A stretch of DNA of 64,000 nucleotides from Muribaculaceae bacterium (GTDB taxonomy: Bacteria > Bacteroidota > Bacteroidia > Bacteroidales > Muribaculaceae). This document shows positions 51,164-59,700 of this stretch, piece after piece. The notes under the pieces were generated by a model. The model made no database searches. It was not told the DNA's origin and saw only the letters and a program-made list of their open reading frames with translations. The stretch is from the NCBI GenBank assembly GCA_017405965.1, contig JAFQZK010000023.1:1-64000 (forward strand). The letters are read 5' to 3'. Every line of letters starts with the position of its first letter. Positions within the stretch are counted from its first letter, which is position 1. A program made the translations under genes and the position numbers.

Positions 51164-54100
51164 ATGAAGAAATTCAACGAGTACAACGGTTTTAACCTGT
51201 CAGATATCAACAAGGAAGTCCTCGAGCAGTGGGACAAGGAAAATGTGTTCGGCCGCAGCATCACCGAGCGCGATGGTGCACCTACCTATGTGTTCTATGA
51301 GGGTCCTCCCAGCGCCAACGGAATGCCGGGTATCCATCACGTGATGGCACGCTCGATCAAAGACATCTTCTGCCGCTACAAGACGATGCAGGGCTACCAG
51401 GTACCCCGCAAGGCAGGTTGGGACACCCACGGTCTGCCTGTGGAGCTTGGTGTGGAAAAGGCCCTGGGCATCACCAAGGAGGACATCGGCAAGAAAATCT
51501 CGGTCGACGACTACAACGCCACCTGCCGCAAAGAGGTGATGAAATACACCCGCGAGTGGGAAGACCTGACCCACCGCATGGGCTACTGGGTGGACATGAA
51601 CGACCCCTACATCACGTTCAAGAACAGTTACATCGAGAGCCTGTGGTGGCTCTTGAAGCAGCTCTACAACAAAGGCCTGCTTTACAAGGGCTACACCATC
51701 CAGCCCTACTCGCCCGCTGCCGGCACCGGCCTGAGCTCTCACGAGCTGAATCTGCCGGGCTGCTACCGCGACGTCAAGGACCAGACCGTGACTGCCCAAT
51801 TCACCGTGCTGAGCGGTGACGAGCACCCCGTGATCAAGAAGATCCACGAGGCCGCCGACGAAGGGTTCAACGACGCCTATGTCCTGGCCTGGACCACCAC
51901 CCCGTGGACCCTGCCCAGCAACACCGCCCTGTGCGTTGGCAACAAGATCGACTATGTCGCTGTCGAGAGTTTCAACCCCTATACCGGCAAGCCCGCTATC
52001 TACCTGCTGGCCGAGGCCCGCGTCGATGCCTACTTCAAGGCCGACGGCAAGGACCAGCCGCTGGAATTCAAGGCAGGCGAGAAGGTGGTACCCTACAAGG
52101 TCATCGCTCATTTCAAAGGTCAGGATCTGCTCGAGATGCGCTATGCCCAGCTGTTCCCCTGGGTGAAGCCCGTCGACAAAATTGACGGTACGGTCGTGGG
52201 CAACGACAACGGTTTCCGCGTCATCCCCGGTGACTATGTGACCACCGAGGACGGTACCGGTATCGTGCACATCGCTCCCACCTTCGGTGCCGACGATGCC
52301 CGCGTGGCCAAGGCCGCCGGCATCCCCGCCCTGTACATGATCAACAAGAAGCTGGAGACCCGCCCCATGGTGGACCTCACCGGCAAGTACTACCTCATCG
52401 AGGACCTTGACGAGGAGTTCGTCAAGAACTTCGTCAACGTGGACCTCTACAAGGAATATGCCGGCCGTTGGGTGAAGAACGCTTACGACCCGCAGTACAC
52501 CGTGGGCGGCAAGTTTGACGAGGACGCCGCCAACAAGGCCGAGGACCTCAACATCTACATCTGCATCCGCATGAAGCAGGAAGGCACCGCCTTCAAGATG
52601 GAGAAGCACACCCACAACTATCCCCACTGCTGGCGCACCGACAAGCCCGTGCTCTACTACCCGCTCGACAGCTGGTTCATCCGCGACACGGCTTGCCGCG
52701 ACCGCATGATTGAACTCAACCACACCATCAACTGGAAGCCCGAGCACACCGGTACCGGTCGCTTCGGCAAGTGGTTGGAGAACTTGAACGACTGGAACCT
52801 GAGCCGCAGCCGCTATTGGGGCACCCCGCTGCCCATCTGGCGCAACGACGACGGTGACGAGAAGTGCATCGGCAGCATCGAGGAACTCTACAACGAGATC
52901 GAGAAGGCCGTTGCCGCCGGCGTGATGAAGAGCAATCCCTACAAGGACAAGGGCTTTGTTCCCGGCGACTACAGCGAGGCGAACTACGATAAGATCGACA
53001 TCCACCGCCCCTACGTTGACGACATCATCCTGGTTAGCGACTCGGGCAAGCCCATGAAGCGCGAATTGGACCTGATCGACGTGTGGTTCGACAGCGGTGC
53101 CATGCCTTATGCCCAGCTGCACTACCCGTTCGAGAACAAGGATGCCGTTGACAAGAACGGCTTCTTCCCCGCCGACTTCATCGCCGAGGGCGTGGACCAG
53201 ACCCGTGGCTGGTTCTTCACGTTGCATGCCATCGGCACGATGGTGTTCGACAGCGTAGCCTACAAGAACGTCATCTCCAACGGTCTGGTGCTCGACAAGG
53301 TGGGTGCCAAGATGAGTAAGCGCCTGGGCAATGCCGTTGACCCGTTCAAGGCCATCGAGACCTACGGCAGCGACCCGCTGCGCTGGTACATGATCAGCAA
53401 CTCGTCACCCTGGGACAACCTCAAGTTTGATGAGGCCGGTGTGATCGAGGTAGCCCGCAAGTTCTTCGGCACCCTGTACAACACCTACTCGTTCTTCGCC
53501 CTGTATGCCAACGTCGATGGCTTCGATCCCGAGGCTGCCCAGGTACCCATGAACGAGCGTCCCGAGATTGACCGCTGGATCATCTCGCTGCTCAACTCGC
53601 TCATCGCACAGGTGCAGGCCGACCTCGAGGACTATGAGCCCACCAAGGCCACCCGCGCCATCAGCACCTTTGTCGGTGACCACTTGAGCAACTGGTACGT
53701 TCGCCTGAACCGCAAACGCTTCTGGGGCGGCGAAATGACCCAGGACAAGCTGGCTGCTTACCAGACGCTGCACCAGTGCCTCACCACCGTGGCCCTGCTC
53801 ATGGCTCCCGTTGCTCCCTTCTACAGCGACCGTCTGTACCGCGACCTGACGCATAGCGAGAACTCGGTACACCTGGCCAGCTTCCCCAAGTGCGACGAGA
53901 GCGTCATCGACAAGCAACTCGAGCAGCGCATGCAGGCCGCTCAGGACGTTACCTCGATGGTACTGTCGCTGCGCCGCAAGCAGAACCTCAAGGTGCGCCA
54001 GCCGCTGCAGGCCATCATGATTCCCGTGCTCGACGAGCGTCAGCGCGCCGATGTCGAGGCCGTCGCCGACCTCATCCGCAACGAGGTCAACGTCAAGGAG

Positions 54101-54658
54101 ATCAAGCTCGTGGGTAACGATGCAGGCATCCTTGTCAAGCGCGTGAAACCCGACTTCAAGAAGCTCGGCCCGAAGTACGGCAAGATCATGAAGGCGCTCG
54201 CTGCACGCATCACCGGCATGTCGCAGAGCGAAATCGCCCAATTCGAGAAAGACGGCCAATTCAATGTTGACCTGGACGGTCAGCAGGCTGTCGTTGAGCT
54301 CGCCGACGTCGAGATCATCAGCGAGGACATCCCCGGCTGGCTCGTCGCCAACGAGGGTAACCTGACCGTGGCACTCGACATCACCGTGACCGACGAGCTG
54401 CGCCTCGAGGGAATCGCCCGCGAACTGGTGAACCGCATCCAGAACGTGCGCAAGAGCAAAAACTTCGACATCACCGACAAAATCACCGTCACCATCGCTC
54501 CCGACGAGCGCACCGACGAGGCCGTCAAGGCCTACGGCGACTACATCGCCCATCAGGTGCTCGCTTCAAGCATCACCGTGGCCCCCGTCGATCCCGCCAC
54601 CGCTGTCGAGCTCGACATGGACGGCTGGATGCTGCCCGTGAGCGTCGAGAAAGTATAA
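51164..54658 (+). CDS. ileS: isoleucine--tRNA ligase, type 2 (GXHH signature)
   Basis: The 1164-residue class I synthetase charges tRNA-Ile. The ATP-binding motif reads GPPSANGMPGIHH, with Gly56-Ile57-His58-His59 where type 1 enzymes have HXGH, and the second motif is KMSKR (716-720). The editing domain (about 190-400) has AWTTTPWTLPSNTAL, and DWNLSRSRYWGTPLP and DVWFDSGAMPYAQ are conserved. Length and motifs mark the eukaryote-like IleRS2 class, known for mupirocin insensitivity; the GXHH swap is linked to very strong resistance. It starts an operon with a DksA-like gene, lspA and a DUF4296 gene. Confidence 0.97.
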   Translation: MKKFNEYNGFNLSDINKEVLEQWDKENVFGRSITERDGAPTYVFYEGPPSANGMPGIHHVMARSIKDIFCRYKTMQGYQVPRKAGWDTHGLPVELGVEKALGITKEDIGKKISVDDYNATCRKEVMKYTREWEDLTHRMGYWVDMNDPYITFKNSYIESLWWLLKQLYNKGLLYKGYTIQPYSPAAGTGLSSHELNLPGCYRDVKDQTVTAQFTVLSGDEHPVIKKIHEAADEGFNDAYVLAWTTTPWTLPSNTALCVGNKIDYVAVESFNPYTGKPAIYLLAEARVDAYFKADGKDQPLEFKAGEKVVPYKVIAHFKGQDLLEMRYAQLFPWVKPVDKIDGTVVGNDNGFRVIPGDYVTTEDGTGIVHIAPTFGADDARVAKAAGIPALYMINKKLETRPMVDLTGKYYLIEDLDEEFVKNFVNVDLYKEYAGRWVKNAYDPQYTVGGKFDEDAANKAEDLNIYICIRMKQEGTAFKMEKHTHNYPHCWRTDKPVLYYPLDSWFIRDTACRDRMIELNHTINWKPEHTGTGRFGKWLENLNDWNLSRSRYWGTPLPIWRNDDGDEKCIGSIEELYNEIEKAVAAGVMKSNPYKDKGFVPGDYSEANYDKIDIHRPYVDDIILVSDSGKPMKRELDLIDVWFDSGAMPYAQLHYPFENKDAVDKNGFFPADFIAEGVDQTRGWFFTLHAIGTMVFDSVAYKNVISNGLVLDKVGAKMSKRLGNAVDPFKAIETYGSDPLRWYMISNSSPWDNLKFDEAGVIEVARKFFGTLYNTYSFFALYANVDGFDPEAAQVPMNERPEIDRWIISLLNSLIAQVQADLEDYEPTKATRAISTFVGDHLSNWYVRLNRKRFWGGEMTQDKLAAYQTLHQCLTTVALLMAPVAPFYSDRLYRDLTHSENSVHLASFPKCDESVIDKQLEQRMQAAQDVTSMVLSLRRKQNLKVRQPLQAIMIPVLDERQRADVEAVADLIRNEVNVKEIKLVGNDAGILVKRVKPDFKKLGPKYGKIMKALAARITGMSQSEIAQFEKDGQFNVDLDGQQAVVELADVEIISEDIPGWLVANEGNLTVALDITVTDELRLEGIARELVNRIQNVRKSKNFDITDKITVTIAPDERTDEAVKAYGDYIAHQVLASSITVAPVDPATAVELDMDGWMLPVSVEKV

Positions 54659-54695
54659 TCAGCAACAAACATCACGTCTAACTTATTATCCAATC

Positions 54696-55082
54696 ATGGA
54701 CAACAAGCAAGAGAAAGTAAGATACAGCGACGACGAACTTCAAGAGTTCAAAGAGCTCATCCTGGCCAAGCTGGAACAAGCCCAGGCCAACTATGACCGA
54801 CTGATGGACGACATCAAGATCGACGAGTCCAATCCCACCTTCAAGATGATGGAAGAGGGCGCATCAACGATGCAGAAGGAGATCTCGAGCCAGCAGGCCG
54901 GTCGCCAGATGGACTTCATCCGCAAGTTGCAAGCCGCGCTCATGCGCATCGAGAACAAGACCTACGGTGTGTGCCGCATCACGGGCAAGCTCATCCCCAA
55001 GGAGCGCCTGCTGGCCGTGCCCCACACCACACTGTCGCTCGAGGGCAAGGAAATCGAGGCACGCAACAAGAAGAACTATTGA
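54696..55082 (+). CDS. TraR/DksA-like protein with an incomplete zinc finger
   Basis: The 128-residue protein has an N-terminal coiled coil (about 10-85) and a DksA/TraR-type C-terminal segment (YGVCRITGKLIPKERLLAVPHTTLS). Only one Cys remains where four normally bind zinc; the other positions are Thr, His and Thr. It may still bind RNA polymerase through the secondary channel, as DksA relatives do, but without a structural zinc. It lies 37 bases after ileS and 15 before lspA. Confidence 0.88.
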   Translation: MDNKQEKVRYSDDELQEFKELILAKLEQAQANYDRLMDDIKIDESNPTFKMMEEGASTMQKEISSQQAGRQMDFIRKLQAALMRIENKTYGVCRITGKLIPKERLLAVPHTTLSLEGKEIEARNKKNY

Positions 55083-55097
55083 CGTCAACGCGCGTTC

Positions 55098-55772
55098 ATG
55101 AAATTATCTAACGGAAAACTGGCAGCGCTGATCATCGCGCTGGTTATCCTCATCGACCAAGCCGTCAAGATCTGGGTCAAGACCCACTTCTACTACGGCG
55201 AGGAGGTGGAGATTACCTCGTGGTTCAAACTGCTGTTCATCGAGAACAACGGAATGGCTTTCGGCATGGAGTTGGGCAGCAAACTGCTGCTCACCCTGTT
55301 CCGTATCATCGCCTCGGCAGCACTCATCTATTACCTGTGGCGGTTGCGCAACCGCACCGACGTGCCCAAGGGCTATTTCATCTGCATCGCGTTGATTACC
55401 GCCGGTGCATTGGGCAACGTCATCGACTGCATCGCCTATGGCTTGATTTTCAACAGTCCCATGCCCCCTCAAGTGGCCCAGATGTTCCCGCCCGACGGCG
55501 GCTATGCCACCATTTTCAACGGCAGGGTTGTGGATATGCTCTACTTCCCGCTGTGCGAGTGGAACTGGCCGCAGTGGATGCCCATGATTGGCGGCGACCA
55601 TTTCGTGTTCTTCCAGCCCATCTTCAACATTGCCGACGCATCGCTGAGCGTGAGCGTCATCGTGCTGATTCTCTTCTATGCACGCTACTTTGCTATCGCG
55701 ACAGGCAAGGATCAGCCCGCAGCCGAAGAGGAGCAGCAAACCGACGACAACACCACCGACACCCAATCTTGA
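55098..55772 (+). CDS. lspA: lipoprotein signal peptidase (signal peptidase II)
   Basis: The 224-residue inner-membrane aspartyl protease cleaves prolipoproteins after lipidation. Four TM segments are visible, and the two catalytic Asp are in GALGNVIDCIAYG and FNIADASLSVS. An extra periplasmic stretch lies between them, and the C-terminal tail is acidic (AAEEEQQTDDNTTD). Many lipoproteins in this window depend on it. The stop overlaps the start of the next gene by one base. Confidence 0.95.
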   Translation: MKLSNGKLAALIIALVILIDQAVKIWVKTHFYYGEEVEITSWFKLLFIENNGMAFGMELGSKLLLTLFRIIASAALIYYLWRLRNRTDVPKGYFICIALITAGALGNVIDCIAYGLIFNSPMPPQVAQMFPPDGGYATIFNGRVVDMLYFPLCEWNWPQWMPMIGGDHFVFFQPIFNIADASLSVSVIVLILFYARYFAIATGKDQPAAEEEQQTDDNTTDTQS

Positions 55773-56662
55773 TGGCCATGTACCGCCTGTTGAGTCACAT
55801 ATCGCTCGCGTTGATATTGCTCGTGCTGCTGGTGTCCTGTGACAAGGCTCCAAGCGGCGTGTTGAGCGTCAACGAGATGGCCGACCTCATCGCCGACCTG
55901 CAGCTTGCCGATGCCTACATCGACAGCCACAGCAGCGATTTTGACACTGACTCCAGCAAGCTCGCCATCAAGCAGTCGGTCTTCAAGAAGCACGGCATCA
56001 CCCAGCAGGACTATGACTCGTCGCTGGTGTGGTATGCCCACAACATGGAGGATTACGCCAAGGCCTACGACAAAGCCGTGGGCAAGCTCAAGAGCCGCTA
56101 CGACAAGCTGGACAAGGGCGGCAAGGGCGGTGATGAACGCTCTGGAGACGACGGCATGACAATTGCCCAAGGCGGACCCACCCACAATCCCACCCCGCGC
56201 CCAGGCAACATCAACAGGCAGCTGAAGAATCTCTCTACCGACACCAAGGGCGACTCGGTTGACCTGTGGCAGGGCCAGCGCAGCTACATGCTCACCCAGG
56301 GAGCGCGACGCGGCTTCATCACCTTTGATATCCCGCCCGACGCCAACAAGCGTGTGGGAGACCGTTACCAGCTGGGCTACAAGCTCACTCGTGGCGGCAA
56401 CGAATTCAAGGTGAGCCTGAATGTGGACTATACCGACGGCGGCACAGCCCAGATCGCCCGCAGCACCAACAGCGACGGATGGGTGTTCATCGACATACAG
56501 TCCGACACGACGCGCCGCGTGCGCCGCGTGTACGGCTATGTGAGCTACGACATCAAGCGCGGTCAGACCGCCTTTGTGGACAGCATGATGCTGATGCGCA
56601 CACACCTGAGCCCCAGCAACTACGGCTTCATCCATGCCCAACGCCTGCTGGAGCGCAAATAA
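55772..56662 (+). CDS. DUF4296 lipoprotein
   Basis: The 296-residue lipoprotein (lipobox LLVSC) starts at the ATG overlapping the lspA stop (TGATG); the ATG at 55778 is an alternative. The N-terminal half (LSVNEMADLIADLQLADAYI, then QSVFKKHGITQQDYDSSLVWYAHN) is the DUF4296 domain found next to lspA in many Bacteroidetes. The C-terminal half is a beta-rich domain of about 120 residues that I do not recognise. A Gly/Lys/Pro-rich linker joins the two. Function is unknown; genomic linkage suggests a lipoprotein-handling role, which is inference. Confidence 0.85.
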   Translation: MAMYRLLSHISLALILLVLLVSCDKAPSGVLSVNEMADLIADLQLADAYIDSHSSDFDTDSSKLAIKQSVFKKHGITQQDYDSSLVWYAHNMEDYAKAYDKAVGKLKSRYDKLDKGGKGGDERSGDDGMTIAQGGPTHNPTPRPGNINRQLKNLSTDTKGDSVDLWQGQRSYMLTQGARRGFITFDIPPDANKRVGDRYQLGYKLTRGGNEFKVSLNVDYTDGGTAQIARSTNSDGWVFIDIQSDTTRRVRRVYGYVSYDIKRGQTAFVDSMMLMRTHLSPSNYGFIHAQRLLERK

Positions 56663-56721
56663 AAGTGGCTGTGCCATCAACGAATGCCTGAAACGTGGAT
56701 TAAGAGAGAGCGACGGCCGAA

Positions 56722-57336
56722 ATGAATAACCTTTATCTGCAACTGTTCCTGACGTTCTGCAAAATCGGCGCCTTCACCTTTGGCGGCGGTTGGGCGATGA
56801 TCAGCATCATCCAGCGCGAGATCGTCGATAAGCACAAGTGGATTGAACTCGAGGAATTTCTCGACCTGCTGGCAGTGGCACAGTCCATGCCGGGCATTCT
56901 GGCCGTCAACATCAGCGTGGTCATCGGCGACCGGCTCAAGGGGCTGAAAGGCAGCATCTGCGCTGCCATCGGCACCATCCTGCCCTCTTTCCTGATGATT
57001 CTGGCCATCGCCATCTTCCTCACTCCTGACACCATCAAGAACAACCCCGTGGTGAGCCGTATTTTCAAGGGCATCCGTCCCGCGGTAGTCGCCCTGATTG
57101 TCGCGCCGGTGCTCACGACTGCCAAGGCCGCCGGCATCAACTGGAAAACCGTCATCATCCCCGTGGCAGTGGCACTGCTCATCTACAGCAAAATCCCCTA
57201 CATTTCCAACCCCATCATCTATATCGTGCTGGGAGCCATCGGTGGATACATCTATTACTTGAGAACGCTGATTGGCGGGAATAACCGAGCCGACAGCGAT
57301 AACCAGGAAGAAAGAAAGGAGACCGCCGATGCTTGA
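56722..57336 (+). CDS. chromate transporter family protein, first half
   Basis: The 204-residue protein has about six TM segments and one CHR domain: FCKIGAFTFGGGWAMISIIQREIV, then VAQSMPGILAVNISVVIGDRL. In the short-chain CHR family two single-domain genes make a heterodimer. It overlaps the next gene by eight bases. Chromate or sulfate transport is the family role; the true substrate in gut anaerobes is not established. Confidence 0.9.
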   Translation: MNNLYLQLFLTFCKIGAFTFGGGWAMISIIQREIVDKHKWIELEEFLDLLAVAQSMPGILAVNISVVIGDRLKGLKGSICAAIGTILPSFLMILAIAIFLTPDTIKNNPVVSRIFKGIRPAVVALIVAPVLTTAKAAGINWKTVIIPVAVALLIYSKIPYISNPIIYIVLGAIGGYIYYLRTLIGGNNRADSDNQEERKETADA

Positions 57337-57871
57337 AACCTATCTGAAACTCATCTGGGCCTACCTGAAAATCGGCTTGTTCGGATTCGGCGGCGGTTAT
57401 GCGATGCTGTCGCTCATCCAGCGCGAGGTCGTGGACTCGGGATGGATCACCAGCCAGATGTTCACCGACATCGTCGCCATCTCGCAGATGACGCCCGGCC
57501 CCATCGGAATCAATAGCGCCACCTATATCGGATATGTGGTCACGGGCAGTGTGCTGGGTTCGCTGGTGACGACGCTCACGGTGGTGTTGCCGCCCTTCAT
57601 CCTCACGCTCATCGCCAGCCACTACATCCAGCGCCACAAGCAGAGCCCCTTCATCAAGGGCGCATTCATGGGACTCAGGCCCGTGGTGGTGGGACTCATC
57701 GCCTCGGCAGCCCTGCTGCTGATGAACAGCGAGAATTTCGGTTACCTGATGAACGAGCGCATCATCACCATCGCCATCTGCGTGGCCTCGTTCTGCATCG
57801 TCTATTTCACCCGCGTCCACCCCATCCTGGTCATCATCCTCGCCGGCATCACAGGCCTGCTGGTCTTCTGA
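57329..57871 (+). CDS. chromate transporter family protein, second half
   Basis: The 180-residue partner starts at the ATG inside the end of the previous gene and has the same CHR motif (LKIGLFGFGGGYAMLSLIQREVV, then ISQMTPGPIGINSATYIGY) and about five TM segments. The second gene carries the fuller Pro-Gly-Pro motif. With the preceding gene it forms a two-component CHR transporter. Confidence 0.9.
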   Translation: MLETYLKLIWAYLKIGLFGFGGGYAMLSLIQREVVDSGWITSQMFTDIVAISQMTPGPIGINSATYIGYVVTGSVLGSLVTTLTVVLPPFILTLIASHYIQRHKQSPFIKGAFMGLRPVVVGLIASAALLLMNSENFGYLMNERIITIAICVASFCIVYFTRVHPILVIILAGITGLLVF

Positions 57872-57966
57872 TTTACCGTAAAGCTATTGCACGTAGGGCC
57901 ACGGGTATTCCTGTAGTTCTGAGGGACACTAATAATCCTGATTCCATCCTCCTGGCGATTGAGAAA

Positions 57967-58004
57967 AATTGGCACCTATAGCCCTAGGGCCATAAGTGCC
58001 AATT
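57967..58004 (-). terminator. terminator after the 58055 gene
   Basis: AATTGGCAC (57967-57975) pairs with GTGCCAATT (57996-58004), with an inner GCCCTAGGGC palindrome. The minus strand continues TTTTTCTC. Confidence 0.75.
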
Positions 58005-58054
58005 GTGTGATGCCATTGCCGCTTGACTCAGCGGCGGCTTTGAATCTGTATTCC

Positions 58055-59365
58055 TTATTCCGTCATGCTCAATACCACAGAGATCAAGACTGCCAAGTCG
58101 GTGACATTGACAAGCCCATCCTCATTTAAATCGGCAGCAGCCAACATATTGGTATCTACGGTCTTGATCATCACATTGTCCTCAGGCTCCTCGACATCGG
58201 GAACACTGATCAGGTAGCTGATCAACAGCGTGACGTCGGCAATCGTCAATCTCTGATCACCATCGAGATCACCCAACATAACCTCGGGATCAGGATCGGG
58301 ATCAACAATGGGTTCGGCAACGGGAGCCTTGCCCAGGTAAATGGTGGTCACGCCATCCAGTTCGAGACCGGCAATTGACAACCATGCCGAGTTGGCGGCC
58401 ATATAAACACTGTCGGGCAAGGGGAAGAAGCCCAATTTGCCGTCAGCATCCATGCCCAAGGCAAGATTGTTGGCCGAGGCCTTAGTGGCCTGAGCGGGAA
58501 TGTATTCGTCCCACACATCGGGATCGCTCATCGAGGAGTGATTGATGAAATTGCTGAAGTAGTTACCCATCAGCAGATCATTGACGATAGGCATTGCCCT
58601 GTGGTTAGCAAGATCACCCACGGGCAACAACTTGTTGTCTTCGGCATTGAGGCTGGCGCACTTGAACAGCACCGGCGTGGCGGCAGGAACAATCTCGCCC
58701 TTGCCACAGATCTTGACCGGCTCGGCATAGTACAGGCTGTCGCAGCCCATCGTGATTTCTTGTACAGTATAGGCGCCCTCAACACCACTGTTCTCGGGAA
58801 TGAGGATGGGGAAATCGCAGCACATGGTAGTCCAATACCACTGGCAGCTGTCAACCATCTCACCCAACTCGGGTTGCACGGCAAAGTAGGACGTGTCCAT
58901 CGAAGTCTCGCTGACCGGCTCGATCCACCAGTGAGCCTCAATACTCCTGGCGTTGCCGCCGGGAGTCATACCAGTGCCCAAGTCGCGGAAGTAAGCAGGG
59001 ATACCCTGATAAACCGTGTAAGCGGCATAGGTCGGCATGTCGTTATCCTTGACCGATAATTGTTTAACGTCAAGAAACAGTCCAGTAAGCGTATAGGTAT
59101 CAACGCCTTGAGCATACAGACCCACCTGCACGGTATCGGGAATGTAGATGATTGAACCCGGGTCGGTAACAGGTGCTGGAGCCGGCATCATCTTCACACA
59201 GGGCCAAAATGCGCTCGGATTCCTTTCCAGTTCAAAATGGGTGCCCTTGATGGAGATGTAGCTGTCAGAGCCTACATTATGGACACGATAATAACCCGGT
59301 CCGCTGTATTGCGCCATCGCGATCACAGCTACCAGCAAGCAAACAATAACGGTAATTTTCCTCAT
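58055..59365 (-). CDS. secreted protein with C-terminal dockerin-like domain
   Basis: The 436-residue protein has a signal peptide (1-18, ending IAMAQ), an N-terminal segment (GPGYYRVHNVGSDSYISIKG, similar to ricin-type or fascin-like beta trefoil starts), a long domain I do not recognise (60-345), a short Pro/Asp linker (EPIVDPDPDPEV), and paired EF-hand loops (GDLDGDQRLTIADVTLLI, ADLNEDGLVNVTDLAVLI) at the very end. The linker plus dockerin-like arrangement resembles that of secreted carbohydrate-active enzymes, but no catalytic motif is seen. Confidence 0.82.
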   Translation of the reverse strand: MRKITVIVCLLVAVIAMAQYSGPGYYRVHNVGSDSYISIKGTHFELERNPSAFWPCVKMMPAPAPVTDPGSIIYIPDTVQVGLYAQGVDTYTLTGLFLDVKQLSVKDNDMPTYAAYTVYQGIPAYFRDLGTGMTPGGNARSIEAHWWIEPVSETSMDTSYFAVQPELGEMVDSCQWYWTTMCCDFPILIPENSGVEGAYTVQEITMGCDSLYYAEPVKICGKGEIVPAATPVLFKCASLNAEDNKLLPVGDLANHRAMPIVNDLLMGNYFSNFINHSSMSDPDVWDEYIPAQATKASANNLALGMDADGKLGFFPLPDSVYMAANSAWLSIAGLELDGVTTIYLGKAPVAEPIVDPDPDPEVMLGDLDGDQRLTIADVTLLISYLISVPDVEEPEDNVMIKTVDTNMLAAADLNEDGLVNVTDLAVLISVVLSMTE

Positions 59366-59540
59366 AATCGAATTACAAATTATTCTTGGTTAACATGATT
59401 GTCACAATCAAGTGAGACGGCAACCAACCGCCTCTTGCAGCAATAAAACGTGCATCACGCACTAATTAAATCAAAGATTAAAGTTTCATTTAATGGTATG
59501 GAAACACCCCATGCTAAGAAAATCACTTCAACCAACTCGG

Positions 59541-59572
59541 CAAAATTATATACAAAAATACAATTATGCAAA
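59541..59572 (-). promoter_or_regulatory. promoter of the 58055 gene
   Basis: The minus strand has TTTG (59572-59569), 20 bp, then TAATTTTG (59548-59541). The leader would be about 170 nt. The 335-bp gap 59366-59700 otherwise holds only the divergent promoter of the GH9 gene. Confidence 0.6.
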
Positions 59573-59654
59573 AATTAACAAACATTTATGGAATTTTTTC
59601 TGCAATTTATTGATTTCAGTCAGCGTAAATGCTTAGTCAACCGTGTGATTGTAT

Positions 59655-59662
59655 TATCTTTG
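59655..59662 (+). promoter_or_regulatory. promoter -7 box of the GH9 fusion gene
   Basis: TATCTTTG lies 38 bases before the ATG at 59701 and supports that start over the in-frame ATG at 59629, which would precede transcription. Confidence 0.65.
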
Positions 59663-59700
59663 TAGCAATTATACTACATTCATCACTAAACTGCAATCTT

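Noticed and set aside
51200..53227. Open frame of 675 codons on the minus strand opposite ileS
   Set aside because: Antisense shadow of a highly conserved gene; no signal, promoter or domain.
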